Below, piece by piece: positions 51,585 through 63,980 of a stretch of 64,000 nucleotides of DNA. How positions within the stretch are numbered: position 1 is the stretch's first letter; each line of letters starts with the position of its first letter. Source of the DNA: Actinomycetaceae bacterium. GTDB taxonomy: Bacteria > Actinomycetota > Actinomycetes > Actinomycetales > Actinomycetaceae. The position numbers and the translations under genes are program-made. Below the pieces are notes generated by a model. It searched no databases, was not told the origin of the DNA, and saw nothing but the letters and a program-made list of their open reading frames with translations. The DNA is taken from NCBI GenBank assembly GCA_030524055.1, contig JAUNHH010000002.1, forward strand, positions 242,666-306,665, in the 5' to 3' direction.

Positions 51585-54500
51585 TTAGGTAACGGGAAGG
51601 TCAATTTGTAGACGAGTGGGGCGCCCTCGAATGATTGCTAATGCATAGTTTTTTGGCCGCATTCGGCCAGTAATATGCCCGAATCCCTGTCCATAAAGCA
51701 GTGATAGTGAGCGAAAAACCTCCTCAGTGGGGGAGGGGATGAGAATTGCGTCAGCGTGATCATTTCTCAGCGTGGTCAGCGCATTTGAGGGAAGAATCCG
51801 CAGGTCTACCTCGTTTTTGGTCTTTAGTCCCTGGATTTCATTCCAATGGTGAATTGCTGTGACCGCTTGGGAGGATTCTTCTCCGACAACCACCCATTGT
51901 GTGACGGGTCCCATAAGTGGAACGAGGGCGGAGCCCACTTTTAAGGGACTTACGCAAGAGCCTTTTTCCGTAAAAGCGCGCACCCGCCATTTTTCAGGAG
52001 GATAATCCGCATCGCTGTCAACGATCTCTAACGGTACCTGAACGGCCCCAATTGGGCCGGATGGTCCCACTAGAAGGAATCGGCCAGGCACATCTGCAAT
52101 AGGTTGCGCCCCAGAAATCCCTGCCCGCAAAAGTTCATCTTTATTGCGTGCCTGAATACAACGAGTCTCGCAGGCTGAGGCAATCTCATGGGGAATGCCG
52201 CCAGGGGCGCCCATGATCAGAATGAGCCCAGTAGAAACTGCGCTGCGTATAAAAGTGTGGATGGCCTCCCGGGCCTGCGCTGCCCCCATATGCATCTCCA
52301 AGCCAGAGATCGTGGCACCGAAGTCATCAATACACACCACTGACGGCCCATGATCGGCCACCTCAACAAATAAATGTGCGCAATCGGCCTCCCACCCATC
52401 ATCAATAACACCATCAGGCCGTCTCCCCAGACGTGACAGAGCCCAATCAGGCTGATCTCCAGCAGATAGCGCCACCAGATGTAACGGCAGATTCTGCTCA
52501 ACAGCAATACGCGAAGCGATAGCCCGCGCCACGCCTCCAATGGTCTGAGCGGCTGCCCTGCTCCCTTCAAAAAGAATTGCCCCGCCCTCGTAAATCCATG
52601 GCCAATGGCAACCATCAGCCAAACCATCGCCCATACCTAAGACGATTCCAGATCCGATATCACCCTTGCGTTCGCCCAGTGCACTGACCTCGTCCCAACT
52701 CAGTGAGGTAGGCAATGATGGCGCCCATAAAGGCTCAGGCCGATAAGAAGCCCATTTGGATTGACAATCCCCAATCATCTCCTCGCAATTACGTGTTAAA
52801 GCAAAATGCACTGTGCCGCCACCGCGGATCAATGCCCGACCAGGAAGACGCGGGAGATCTGCCGCCGCAGGAGAACCAATCAAATCAATTGAGTCGCTCT
52901 TTTCTGCACAACGCAAAGCAATACGCAATTCCAAATTCGCCCGCAAATGAGAAGATACGCTCCCCCCGCCCTTTTGAGTAGCAATAATCAAATGCAAACC
53001 TAAAGACCGGCCCTGTCCAGCAAGACGAACTAAGGAATCAACTGCATGTGGATGAGCCGCACATAACTCCCGGAACTCATCAACAATCACCACCACACGT
53101 GCAGGTGGGTGAGGTGCATTGCCATGCCGATAGGCCTGTTCCCAGCGGGGAAGATCAGGGAAACCTGCCTTACTTAAAGCGTTTTCGCGGCCAATCAACA
53201 TGGAACGCAAACCATGTAATGCTCTTTCCGTTTCATCAGCCGCCAAATCAGTTAATAACGCACTGCAATGTGGCAAGGACGCGAGCGGACTAAAAGTAGC
53301 CCCACCCTTATAGTCAATAAGGACCAATTGCAGATCCTGCGGACTATGCCGACGGCACATCGAAATAATCCATGTCATTAATGCTTCTGATTTACCTGCA
53401 CCTGTTGTACCCGCTAATAATGCGTGAGGGCCATCCCTGACCAAATCAATGATCGCAACCCCTCCCTCATTGACTCCGACAATGGCATCCAAGCCACGAG
53501 GAGCGGGGGATGTCCGCCTCCACACCTCCTGCGCAGAAATCCTTTCCGGCAAAGAGTGCGTCGCTGCACGCCCCCTGGCCACCTGGTGCCACCACGCACG
53601 CGACACCCGCCGCGCATGCGCTACAACAACCTGATCACACCATGGAGGCAGATCCTCAATATCGTGGGCAAAGCCAATACGAATCGTTGGCGCGCTCTCG
53701 CCAACGCAAGTATCCCCAGTTGGATCCTCTCCATTGACAATGACAATCCGCGCTTTCCCACTGCCAAAAACCCACTCCTGGCCCTCCCATACGATCGTTG
53801 CCCCACCAAGACGCGCAGCGGCCTGCCCAGCCCACCACAGGGCCGACTCCGGCGCCCCAGCACCAATAAAACCCACCGAGGTCACCGCCAGAACCCGCCG
53901 ACGTGATGGGGCGGTCTCAGGACTCCCGCTCAGCAGTTGATCATAAAAGCCGCGCGGACCAGGCACTCCGGGCCACAACATCATGCTGTGAGGCAATCGC
54001 GCAGAGGAGGAATCGCTCGCACTTGCAGCGCTATTTTCCTGTGAGGCAAGAACGAGGGCGAGATGACTGCCGTCATAACGGGACCATAACCGATGCTGTT
54101 TGACAGCCCAGAATGCATATCCGCCCAGCGTGGCAAGAGCAATACCAATAAGCAGAGGCGCCACCCACGAGGCAAGGCCCGCCAGACGCCACCCAAGAAA
54201 AAGGAGAAAAGGAACAATGGTCAACGCCCACCGGAAATGAAAACGACGCTCAGGTGGGGTAGGCCATTGAAGATGGGATGGGCGTGGCCGAAGAATAAAG
54301 ACATCGTCACCAATTGCCAGGCGGTCGCCATAGCGCAGTTCTTTTCCGCGAATCGAGGAAGGGGATGACAGGTGAGAAGAAGAATCAGAGATGCGACGGC
54401 GCTCGCGGACGCTGTGGCTGTGATGGAGGGAGCCTGTCTCACCTTTGGGTGCATTGCGATAGCGGTGGGGAGTGCGTCCCTGAAGAGTGGGAACCTTTTG

Positions 54501-54797
54501 GCTTGGCCACGGATACCGGGTGATGCGGGTTCCATGGGAGGAGCCTAGATCCACCACCATCAGCCCGGGGCATTGCCTGTGGCCTCGCCTGCTCGCAGGA
54601 GCGGGAAGGAGAAGGCAATGGTGCCGAGATAAAGCCGGATCATCGAGAGGAGTATCGCCCTCCCTTCCCAGGGTGATCTGCGGTTCTGCAGGGATGACGC
54701 AGCCAATATCTGGCCCAGAAATGCATGCCAAATGTGCCCGGGCTTGCAGGGCATTAATAGCGCGCACTTTCTTTGATTTGATAGCAGTCTGTATCAT
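51585..54797 (-). CDS. FHA-domain FtsK/SpoIIIE (EssC/EccC-like) membrane ATPase
   Basis: 1070 residues. N-terminal FHA domain: GREGDTPLDDPALSRHHCLLL near 40, DLGSSHGTRI near 90, then a basic, Ser/Arg-rich insertion of about 60 residues, and LRYGDRLAIGDDVFILR closing it. Two transmembrane segments follow (about 180-225), then an FtsK ATPase with Walker A AGTTGAGKSEALM at about 467 and Walker B ARVVVIVDEFREL at about 570. A C-terminal region (about 720-1070) looks like degenerate further ATPase domains without Walker A. This is the layout of type VII secretion motors, but no WXG100 or other ESX genes are nearby. AAGAAT 6 bases before ATG 54797; no SD. Confidence 0.8.
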   Translation of the reverse strand: MIQTAIKSKKVRAINALQARAHLACISGPDIGCVIPAEPQITLGREGDTPLDDPALSRHHCLLLPAPASRRGHRQCPGLMVVDLGSSHGTRITRYPWPSQKVPTLQGRTPHRYRNAPKGETGSLHHSHSVRERRRISDSSSHLSSPSSIRGKELRYGDRLAIGDDVFILRPRPSHLQWPTPPERRFHFRWALTIVPFLLFLGWRLAGLASWVAPLLIGIALATLGGYAFWAVKQHRLWSRYDGSHLALVLASQENSAASASDSSSARLPHSMMLWPGVPGPRGFYDQLLSGSPETAPSRRRVLAVTSVGFIGAGAPESALWWAGQAAARLGGATIVWEGQEWVFGSGKARIVIVNGEDPTGDTCVGESAPTIRIGFAHDIEDLPPWCDQVVVAHARRVSRAWWHQVARGRAATHSLPERISAQEVWRRTSPAPRGLDAIVGVNEGGVAIIDLVRDGPHALLAGTTGAGKSEALMTWIISMCRRHSPQDLQLVLIDYKGGATFSPLASLPHCSALLTDLAADETERALHGLRSMLIGRENALSKAGFPDLPRWEQAYRHGNAPHPPARVVVIVDEFRELCAAHPHAVDSLVRLAGQGRSLGLHLIIATQKGGGSVSSHLRANLELRIALRCAEKSDSIDLIGSPAAADLPRLPGRALIRGGGTVHFALTRNCEEMIGDCQSKWASYRPEPLWAPSLPTSLSWDEVSALGERKGDIGSGIVLGMGDGLADGCHWPWIYEGGAILFEGSRAAAQTIGGVARAIASRIAVEQNLPLHLVALSAGDQPDWALSRLGRRPDGVIDDGWEADCAHLFVEVADHGPSVVCIDDFGATISGLEMHMGAAQAREAIHTFIRSAVSTGLILIMGAPGGIPHEIASACETRCIQARNKDELLRAGISGAQPIADVPGRFLLVGPSGPIGAVQVPLEIVDSDADYPPEKWRVRAFTEKGSCVSPLKVGSALVPLMGPVTQWVVVGEESSQAVTAIHHWNEIQGLKTKNEVDLRILPSNALTTLRNDHADAILIPSPTEEVFRSLSLLYGQGFGHITGRMRPKNYALAIIRGRPTRLQIDLPVT

Positions 54798-54854
54798 ATC
54801 GTTATTCTTGCACGTATGTGAGCTAAAGGGAAGGGTGAGTTTGTTGGTTACTGA

Positions 54855-57245
<2,391 letters not shown>

Positions 57246-57250
57246 TGGCG

Positions 57251-57293
57251 ACGAGGGCGGGTTTGCGTTCATATATGCAACCCCCGCCCTCGT
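57251..57293. terminator. bidirectional repeat hairpin between ligA and cls
   Basis: ACGAGGGCGGG (57251) and CCCCGCCCTCGT (57282-57293) form the outer stem, with TGC/GCA pairing inside. It begins 5 bases after the ligA stop and ends 1 base before the end of the convergent gene. Confidence 0.65.
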
Positions 57294-57294
57294 G

Positions 57295-58557
57295 TCAGAC
57301 GACAATCTGGAATGGACTCAATAAATGTTCGAGGACGCGCGTAAAAGCTGAACGAGACGCCCATTCATCAATAGTGTATTGACGTGCTGTGGTGAGGTCA
57401 TTATCGAAGATCTCTTCCATTTGCTGAGCCAGTGGCCGAGAATGAAATTGCATATTCACCTCGTAATTCCCCAGCATTGAGAGTCGATCAATATTCGCTG
57501 TGCCAACAGTGGACCATACGCCATCGACAGTCATTGTTTTTGAGTGCACCATGGCATGCTGATAGAGCCAGATTTCAATACCTTCACGGAGGAGTTGCCC
57601 ATAATAGGGGCGTGCCACCCAGTCTGCGAGAATGTGATTAGAGTATTCCGGGATAAGGACTTTAACGTCAACTCCACGCCGGGCAGCAGCCGTTAATGCC
57701 GCTAAAATTTCCCGGTCAGGAATAAAATAGGCCTGGGTAATGAGAATATGACTGGTAGCGCGTTCTATAGCATCCACATAAAGGCCGCGGACAGGGAAAA
57801 GGAGGCGCGACGGTAGATTAAATGCGGTGGTAATATCTGCGGCCCATTTTCGTGCTCCGCGGTCTGGCAAAGTGGGATGGCGGCGCAACTTAAAGGTATT
57901 CCAGAAATCGACAAAGCCATTTTCGAGATCCCACACGGCATCCCCGGTGACCCGAACATGGGTATCGCGCCATTCATCAGCAAAAGGACTGCCAATATTG
58001 TAGCCACCGACAAAACCCACAGTGCCGTCAACCACCAGGATTTTCCTATGATCGCGCCCCGTTCGCCGCAGATTTAAGGTGAGCATCCCTAAACGGATCT
58101 CAGGGAAACGGCGAATATGGAGCGTTGGGAGATCCGGGAAACGATAGAACCCCGGCCACTGATTGAGCACCCCAAAACCGTCATAGACAACAAAAACATC
58201 AACCCCGCGCCGGGCGGCCGCAATCAGCGCATCTTTAAAACGCTGCCCCCACTCATCGCTGCGCCAAATAAAGGACTCGAAAAAGACATGGTGTTCGGCC
58301 CGCTCGATTTCAGCGAGCATATCGGCATATAAGGAATGGCCTTCGGTGTAGATCCGCACCGAGTTCTCTGACACCTCAGTATCCGTTGGCGGAAGAGTAG
58401 GAAATCCATGCCGTCCTCCAGGAATACGTTGCTTCCGCAACCTGTCAATGGCATGAACAGTAATGACCGCACCAATTTGGGCAGCAATAAGAACCTTTCC
58501 TGCTGTTTTTAGCCACTGTCTCCGCTCGGGGGTCAGAATTGTCCTCGGCCATTGCAT
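57295..58557 (-). CDS. cls: phospholipase D-family cardiolipin synthase
   Basis: 420 residues. One N-terminal membrane segment (about 18-38), then two HKD motifs: DHRKILVVDG near residue 170 and HSKTMTVDGVWSTVGTANID near 340, defining a PLD-type transferase that condenses phosphatidyl groups into cardiolipin or acts on a similar lipid. ESFIWRSDEWGQRFKDAL and GFVDFWNTFK are further family blocks. Only one transmembrane segment is seen where many Cls have two, so a related PLD function is possible. TAGTCT, TAAGGT, ATG 58557: leaderless. Confidence 0.82.
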   Translation of the reverse strand: MQWPRTILTPERRQWLKTAGKVLIAAQIGAVITVHAIDRLRKQRIPGGRHGFPTLPPTDTEVSENSVRIYTEGHSLYADMLAEIERAEHHVFFESFIWRSDEWGQRFKDALIAAARRGVDVFVVYDGFGVLNQWPGFYRFPDLPTLHIRRFPEIRLGMLTLNLRRTGRDHRKILVVDGTVGFVGGYNIGSPFADEWRDTHVRVTGDAVWDLENGFVDFWNTFKLRRHPTLPDRGARKWAADITTAFNLPSRLLFPVRGLYVDAIERATSHILITQAYFIPDREILAALTAAARRGVDVKVLIPEYSNHILADWVARPYYGQLLREGIEIWLYQHAMVHSKTMTVDGVWSTVGTANIDRLSMLGNYEVNMQFHSRPLAQQMEEIFDNDLTTARQYTIDEWASRSAFTRVLEHLLSPFQIVV

Positions 58558-58563
58558 ACCTTA

Positions 58564-58569
58564 AGACTA
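58564..58569 (-). promoter_or_regulatory. -10 element of cls (leaderless start)
   Basis: On the minus strand TAGTCT, then TAAGGT, then the ATG of cls. Confidence 0.5.
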
Positions 58570-58664
58570 CGAGGAATAGCGAAGAGCGGCATCAGGGCGA
58601 GCCGCGTCAGAGTATTTTTTGGCCCCGCCCTCGGACCACACTCACTTCCCTCAATAGACAGCGC

Positions 58665-58670
58665 TACGAT
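58665..58670 (+). promoter_or_regulatory. -10 element of the gatCAB operon (leaderless start)
   Basis: TACGAT, GGCACGC, then ATG 58678. It favours 58678 over an in-frame ATG at 58669, which would fall inside the hexamer. A near-exact 12-mer copy (58623-58634) lies 30 bases further upstream. Confidence 0.55.
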
Positions 58671-58677
58671 GGCACGC

Positions 58678-58974
58678 ATGTCACGCATCAGCACCGATGA
58701 GGTCGCCCGTGTTGCGGGTTTGGCCCGAATCGCTCTTACTCCCGACGAAATTACCCGAATAGCTGGGGAACTTGACGTCATTACTGAGGCCGTTGCCAAA
58801 GTTTCCGAGGTAGCCACTCCAGATATTCCTGCAACTTCGCACCCCATTGCTCTGACCAATGTGTGGCGTGAAGATGTTGTGGGCGAAACCCTGGACCGCG
58901 AAGAAGTCCTTTCTCAAGCTCCTGTCGCTGAAGACGGGATGTTTATGGTTCCGCAGATTCTGGAGGAGGACTGA
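58678..58974 (+). CDS. gatC: Asp/Glu-tRNA amidotransferase subunit C
   Basis: 98 residues, typical length. [33 protein letters not shown] is the family N-terminus, followed by [17 protein letters not shown] and the C-terminal [17 protein letters not shown] that wraps subunit A. GatCAB amidates misacylated Glu-tRNA(Gln) and Asp-tRNA(Asn). The stop overlaps the gatA start by one base (TGATG). Confidence 0.94.
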   Translation: MSRISTDEVARVAGLARIALTPDEITRIAGELDVITEAVAKVSEVATPDIPATSHPIALTNVWREDVVGETLDREEVLSQAPVAEDGMFMVPQILEED

Positions 58975-60479
58975 TGAACGACCTGCTCACCCGTTCCGCG
59001 CTGGATTTAGCCCAAGGACTTGCCGCAGGGGAATTCACCTCGGTCGAATTAACTACCGCCTGCCTCGATCGTATTGAGGCCCTCAACCCCACAGTGAATG
59101 CCTTTTTACATATTGACCGCGAGGGCGCTTTAGCCACCGCCGCTGACGTCGATCGCAAACGCGCCGCGGGGGAGAATCTGCACCCATTGGCCGGTGTCCC
59201 TATTGCCATTAAAGACAATATTGTCACCCGAGGAATGCCCACCACCTGCGGCTCGAAAATGTTGGACGGGTGGCTGCCTCCCTATGACGCCACCGTGATC
59301 CAGCGGATTAAAGCAGCACAGCTTCCCATTGTGGGGAAAACCAATATGGACGAGTTTGCTATGGGCTCCTCCACGGAACACTCAGCTTTTGGCCCGACCC
59401 GCAATCCCTGGGATATTGAGCGTATTCCTGGCGGTTCAGGCGGCGGTTCAGCCGCAGCAGTGGCCGCATTTATGGTGCCTTTAGCACTGGGGTCAGATAC
59501 CGGTGGATCAATCCGCCAGCCCGGAGCTGTCACCGGAACAATTGGCGTCAAGCCCACCTATGGTGCGGTGTCCCGCTATGGACTGGTGGCCATGGCCTCC
59601 TCCCTGGATCAGATTGGGCCTGTCACACGGACCGTTGCTGATGCTGCGGCCCTCACGGAAGTCATCGGTGGGCGCGATCCGCTGGATTCGACCTCTCTTG
59701 AGGACCCGGTCCCCGCCCTCGTCGATGCTGTACAAGCCGCGTCTTCAGGGGATGCGAAAGGCCTGCGCGTTGGCGTCGTCCAAGAACTTTCTGGCGAGGG
59801 ATACCAACCCGAAGTCCTTGACGCCTTCACCGCCACCGTTGAACGTTTGCGTGAGGCCGGGGCCGAAATTATTACAGTCTCCTGCCCCAGTTTTGACTAC
59901 GCATTAGCCGCCTACTACCTGATTATGCCCGCGGAAGTGTCGTCCAACCTGGCGCGTTTTGACGGTATTCGCTATGGCGTGCGCGTTGAACCAGAAGATG
60001 GCCCCATTACTGCAGAGCGCGTCATGGCTGCTACCCGTGGCGCCGCCTTTGGTGATGAAGTAAAACGCCGCGTGATCCTGGGAACCCACGTTCTTTCTGC
60101 CGGATATTTTGACGCCTATTACGGCAGTGCCCAGAAAGTCCGCACACTCATTCAGCGTGACTTTGCCCGTGTTTTCGAGCAGGTCGATATTCTTGTTTCG
60201 CCGACCGCGCCCACAACGGCCTTTAAATTCGGCGATAAAATCGACGATCCCATGGCCATGTATCTCAACGATGTGGCAACTATTCCTGCCAATCTTTCTG
60301 GCGATCCGGCAATGAGTGTTCCTATTGGCCTTGATAGCGAGGGACTCCCCATTGGTTTCCAGATTATTGCCCCCGCACGCAAAGACCAGAAAATGTACGA
60401 GGCGGCTGCCCTTGTTGAAACTCTGAGTGATCCTATTGCTGCCGGCTGCCCGGCTGCTCAATGGGAGGAGAAAAACTGA
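58974..60479 (+). CDS. gatA: Asp/Glu-tRNA amidotransferase subunit A
   Basis: 501 residues, amidase signature family. Catalytic triad K80 (PIAIKDNI), cis-S155 ([14 protein letters not shown]) and S179 ([13 protein letters not shown]). It releases ammonia from glutamine for the GatB site. Ribosome site GGAGGA within the end of gatC. The stop overlaps the gatB ATG by one base. An exact 12-mer copy (59711-59722) encodes PALV. Confidence 0.96.
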   Translation: MNDLLTRSALDLAQGLAAGEFTSVELTTACLDRIEALNPTVNAFLHIDREGALATAADVDRKRAAGENLHPLAGVPIAIKDNIVTRGMPTTCGSKMLDGWLPPYDATVIQRIKAAQLPIVGKTNMDEFAMGSSTEHSAFGPTRNPWDIERIPGGSGGGSAAAVAAFMVPLALGSDTGGSIRQPGAVTGTIGVKPTYGAVSRYGLVAMASSLDQIGPVTRTVADAAALTEVIGGRDPLDSTSLEDPVPALVDAVQAASSGDAKGLRVGVVQELSGEGYQPEVLDAFTATVERLREAGAEIITVSCPSFDYALAAYYLIMPAEVSSNLARFDGIRYGVRVEPEDGPITAERVMAATRGAAFGDEVKRRVILGTHVLSAGYFDAYYGSAQKVRTLIQRDFARVFEQVDILVSPTAPTTAFKFGDKIDDPMAMYLNDVATIPANLSGDPAMSVPIGLDSEGLPIGFQIIAPARKDQKMYEAAALVETLSDPIAAGCPAAQWEEKN

Positions 60480-61975
60480 TGTCTGAACTCATGGACTACG
60501 AAAAAGCAGTTGCTTCATATGATCCCGTTTTAGGTATTGAGGTCCACGTTGAACTCGGCACTGCCACCAAAATGTTCGACTCCGCCCCCAATGCCTTTGG
60601 CGGTGACCCCAATACCTATATCACCCCGGTTTCGGTAGGCCTACCCGGTGCTCTTCCCGTTCTTAATGGCCGCGCCGTTGAATACGCCATTAAAATCGGG
60701 CTCGCCCTGAATTGCGATATTGCCGAGTCTTGCCGTTTTGCCCGGAAATCCTATTTCTACCCGGATTTGCCGAAAGCATTCCAAACCTCCCAATACGACG
60801 AACCGATTGCTGCCAATGGCTGGCTGGATGTCGAATTAGAAGATGGCACCCTTTTCCGCGTTGAGATTGAACGCGCCCATATGGAAGAAGACGCCGGAAA
60901 AAATACCCACGTCGGTGGGGCGGCTGGCCGTATTCATGGCGCTGACTACTCCCTTGTGGATTACAACCGTTCCGGTGTGCCCCTAGTGGAAATCGTGACC
61001 AGGCCTATTGAAGGGGCAGGGGAGCGTGCTCCTGAAGTGGCTCGCGCTTATGTCTCAGCCTTGCGCGATATTTTCCGTGCCCTCCAGGTCTCTGAAGCTC
61101 GGATGGAACGGGGTAATGTCCGCGCTGACATTAATGTGTCCTTGCGCCCCAGCGCAGATGCGCCTTTTGGGACACGCACGGAAACGAAGAATGTGAATTC
61201 TTTCCGTTCCATTGAGCGTGCAGTGCGCTATGAAATCCAGCGCCAGGCAGCACTATTGTCGAGCGGACAGACCGTGATCCAGGAAACCCGCCACTTCCAC
61301 GAAGATGACGGGTCTACTTCCCCTGGCCGCCAAAAGTCTGACGCCGAAGACTACCGCTATTTCCCCGAACCCGACCTTCTTCCCGTTGCACCCTCGCGCG
61401 AGTGGGTTGAGGAGTTACGTGCCAGTTTGCCGGAGTTGCCTGTTGCCAAGCGTCGCCGCCTCCGCGAAGAGTGGGGCTGCACGGATATGGAGATGCGTGA
61501 CGTGGTCAATGCGGGCGCAGTGGAACTTATTGAATCCACTGTGGCCGCTGGCTGTGGGGCAGGAGCGGCCCGAAAGTGGTGGATGGGCGAACTTGCGCGT
61601 CACGCCAAAGAAGCTGGCATTGCCCTTGAGGACGTTCCCGTGACCCCAGAGGCCATTGCCGAATTGCAGTCATTGGTCGATGGCGGAAAGCTCAATGACA
61701 AACTTGCCCGCCAGGCTTTAGAAGGAGTACTGGCCGGGGAGGGCACCCCCGCAGAAGTCGTTGCCGCCCGCGGTCTGGAAGTGGTATCCGACGAGGGTGC
61801 CCTGAGTGCAGCCGTTCAAGAAGCCCTGGATGCGAATCCCGATATTGTCGAGAAAATCCGTTCCGGGAAAGTCGCGGCAGCAGGAGCATTGGTGGGTGCT
61901 GTCATGAAGGCAACACGTGGCCAGGCAGATGCCGCCCGGGTTCGTGAACTCATTATGGAGATGGTGGGCGCCTAA
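60479..61975 (+). CDS. gatB: Asp/Glu-tRNA amidotransferase subunit B
   Basis: 498 residues: the GatB kinase/amidotransferase cradle ([84 protein letters not shown]), helical domain, and the C-terminal YqeY-like tRNA-binding tail ([45 protein letters not shown]). ATG 60479 is chosen because GGAGGAG lies 8 bases upstream and it overlaps the gatA stop. Confidence 0.96.
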   Translation: MSELMDYEKAVASYDPVLGIEVHVELGTATKMFDSAPNAFGGDPNTYITPVSVGLPGALPVLNGRAVEYAIKIGLALNCDIAESCRFARKSYFYPDLPKAFQTSQYDEPIAANGWLDVELEDGTLFRVEIERAHMEEDAGKNTHVGGAAGRIHGADYSLVDYNRSGVPLVEIVTRPIEGAGERAPEVARAYVSALRDIFRALQVSEARMERGNVRADINVSLRPSADAPFGTRTETKNVNSFRSIERAVRYEIQRQAALLSSGQTVIQETRHFHEDDGSTSPGRQKSDAEDYRYFPEPDLLPVAPSREWVEELRASLPELPVAKRRRLREEWGCTDMEMRDVVNAGAVELIESTVAAGCGAGAARKWWMGELARHAKEAGIALEDVPVTPEAIAELQSLVDGGKLNDKLARQALEGVLAGEGTPAEVVAARGLEVVSDEGALSAAVQEALDANPDIVEKIRSGKVAAAGALVGAVMKATRGQADAARVRELIMEMVGA

Positions 61976-61998
61976 GCCTCGCCCTCAATCGGAGTTAG

Positions 61999-62031
61999 CC
62001 CCGTCCTCGTCATTGATTTACGAGGGCGGGG
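61999..62031 (+). terminator. repeat-based terminator after gatB
   Basis: CCCCGTCCTCGT (61999-62010) and exact ACGAGGGCGGGG (62020-62031) enclose a 9-base loop; the outer AG/CT adds two pairs. It starts 23 bases after the gatB stop. TTTAGA and, further on, TTTTTTC follow. Confidence 0.65.
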
Positions 62032-62205
62032 CTAGGTCTTTAGACCCACATTTTTTCTCCGGGAGCGCTCCCGCCCTCGAAAAAACTCACGAGAGGCGCC
62101 TTTCTCGTTCACGTAGTGAAATTGGCCTACCGGTTGGTGGGGGCAAGCGCGTAGCATTTTGCCCGGCCGCAGACAGCGACCTCCCTTTGCTACCTGAGGA
62201 GACTC

Positions 62206-63633
62206 ATGCGTACCTCCCCGTCCTATACCGCGTCCTATCGCCTTGAGGTCGATGAAAGCCAATCGTCGGTGGCCTCAATTGTGGCTGCAGTAGTTGATAC
62301 TGGGGCGCAGGTAAAGGGCCTTGATGTGGCCGACTCTGACCGAGGACGTATCGTTCTCGATCTGACCTGCGATATGCGCGATTCTGAGCACCGCCGCGAA
62401 GTAGAAACGGTGCTGGATGCCCTTCCCGGCGTATCTACGAGTTCTGTTGCTGACCAAACCTTCCTGTCCCATATTGGCGGGAAAATTGAGGTGACCTCTA
62501 AGGTTCCTCTACGTAATCGTGACGACCTCTCCCGGGCCTATACCCCTGGCGTTGCGCGCGTATGCACCTCTATTCACGATTCCCCGCAAAAGGCTCATCT
62601 GCTGACCATGAAAGCCAATACGGTGGCCGTGGTTTCTGATGGAACTGCTGTTTTGGGCCTTGGCGATATTGGCCCCGCTGCGGCCCTTCCTGTCATGGAA
62701 GGAAAGGCTGTTCTCTTCCGGCAATTTGGTGGCGTTGACGCCTGGCCGGTTGTTCTTGATACCAAAGACACCGAAGAAATTATCCGAATTGTCAAAGCCA
62801 TTGCCCCGGCTTATGGCGGTATTAATCTGGAGGATATTTCTGCTCCGCGATGCTTTGAAATTGAAGAGCGCTTGCGCGAAGAATTAGATATTCCCGTTTT
62901 CCATGACGATCAACATGGAACGGCCATTGTTGTTTTAGCGGCCCTAATTAATGCCCTGAAGATTGTCGGTAAAGATATTGCCGATGTGCGCATTGTTGTT
63001 TCTGGCGTGGGAGCTGCGGGATCAGCGATTATTAAACTGCTGATGGCTCAAGGGGCGCGTGACATTATTGGTTACGGGCGTACCGGCGCACTGGCGGCGG
63101 ATGACACTGAGGGAATGCATCCCTCACGCAAGTGGCTGGCAGAGAACACCAATCCGCGAAAGGTTCATGGCACCCTCCAAGAAGGTCTCGCTGACGCCGA
63201 TGTCTTTATTGGGGTCTCCCAAGGAAATATTTTGACTCCAGAGGATATTTCCACCATGGCTAATGACGCGATTGTCTTTGCCCTGGCCAACCCCACTCCT
63301 GAAGTCGATCCCCTTGGCGCAGCAAAACATGCACGAATTGTGGCGACAGGTCGTTCGGACTATCCAAATCAGATCAATAATGTGCTGGCATTCCCAGGGC
63401 TTTTCCGTGGGTTACTTGATGCCAAGGTCAAAGAAATCACTACTGAGGTGCTGCGCGTGGCTGCCGTGGCAATTGCGTCGGTGATTTCTGAGGATGAGCT
63501 CGGGCCGAACTACATCATTCCCGGTGTCTTCGATGAGCGCGTTCCTTTGGCAGTGTCGAAAGCCGTACGCAAAGCGGTGCGCGATTTGCCAACCATTGAT
63601 ATCCCTGTTCAGGAACACCTTGGGACTCACTGA
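62206..63633 (+). CDS. NAD(P)-dependent malic enzyme with ACT-like N-terminal domain
   Basis: Decarboxylates malate to pyruvate. 475 residues. About 1-85 is an ACT-like regulatory domain (YRLEVDESQSSVASIVAAVVDTGAQVKGL), a fusion typical of actinobacterial and Gram-positive malic enzymes. The catalytic part has LSRAYTPGVARVC, AVVSDGTAVLGLGDIGP, GGINLEDISAPRCFEIEE (metal site), DIPVFHDDQHGTAIVVLAALINAL, and the nucleotide fold VVSGVGAAGSAIIKLL. SD GAGGAG. The 230-base upstream gap has the gatB terminator, a GAGGCGCCTTTCTC dyad (about 62090) and a GGGCAA/TTGCCC pair (about 62143-62163), but no gene. Confidence 0.93.
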   Translation: MRTSPSYTASYRLEVDESQSSVASIVAAVVDTGAQVKGLDVADSDRGRIVLDLTCDMRDSEHRREVETVLDALPGVSTSSVADQTFLSHIGGKIEVTSKVPLRNRDDLSRAYTPGVARVCTSIHDSPQKAHLLTMKANTVAVVSDGTAVLGLGDIGPAAALPVMEGKAVLFRQFGGVDAWPVVLDTKDTEEIIRIVKAIAPAYGGINLEDISAPRCFEIEERLREELDIPVFHDDQHGTAIVVLAALINALKIVGKDIADVRIVVSGVGAAGSAIIKLLMAQGARDIIGYGRTGALAADDTEGMHPSRKWLAENTNPRKVHGTLQEGLADADVFIGVSQGNILTPEDISTMANDAIVFALANPTPEVDPLGAAKHARIVATGRSDYPNQINNVLAFPGLFRGLLDAKVKEITTEVLRVAAVAIASVISEDELGPNYIIPGVFDERVPLAVSKAVRKAVRDLPTIDIPVQEHLGTH

Positions 63634-63830
63634 CTCGTGCCGCTAAGGCGGACATAGCGGGTGCATATTGCGCCTAGACATTGACGAGGGCGGGGCCGGA
63701 TGGTCCCGCCCTCGTGTGTATCTGCGGCGATGAAGGGGGTAGCGAAGAACAAATGCCTGAGCGGAAGGGGGAGAGGAACCTGGATGAGGAAGCGGAGAGA
63801 AGTCTGTGGTCGCAATCACCGCAAATCGAT
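63634..63830. other. gene-free stretch with a repeat-based terminator
   Basis: Contains the hairpin at 63684-63715: exact ACGAGGGCGGGG (63684-63695) paired with TCCCGCCCTCGT (63704-63715), 51 bases after the malic enzyme stop, probably its terminator. The remainder has no ribosome site or coding pattern on either strand. A 92-codon minus-strand frame here was judged spurious. Confidence 0.6.
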
Positions 63831-63860
63831 TTGACGCCCTGGTTCGGGTCTGCCTAAAGT
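63831..63860 (+). promoter_or_regulatory. strong promoter, probably of a ribosomal RNA operon
   Basis: TTGACG (63831-63836), an 18-base spacer and TAAAGT (63855-63860) give a near-consensus sigma-A promoter. It is followed by about 140 bases of non-coding leader containing a boxA-like element, with no gene before the window ends. Confidence 0.6.
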
Positions 63861-63953
63861 ATTCCCCGTTGCGCCGAACGGCAGGGACAAAGTCCCGGAA
63901 ACATGGCGCGAAACGCCTCACTGAAAGCCCGCAAGGGAACTATGTGTGTGTGG

Positions 63954-63980
63954 TGTTGTTTGTGAACTCGATAGTGTGTT
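63954..63980 (+). promoter_or_regulatory. boxA-like antitermination element of a ribosomal RNA leader
   Basis: TGTTGTTTGTGAACTCGATA followed by GTGTGTT matches the Nus/boxA leader segment conserved upstream of actinobacterial 16S rRNA genes (TTGTTTGAGAACTCAATAGTGTG in mycobacteria). U-rich sequence follows. A 16S rRNA gene is expected shortly beyond base 64000. Confidence 0.7.

Noticed and set aside
63643..63921. Minus-strand frame near the window end
   Set aside because: It crosses a repeat-type terminator and the likely rRNA promoter, is Arg/Pro-rich in the manner of random high-GC frames, and shows no family pattern.
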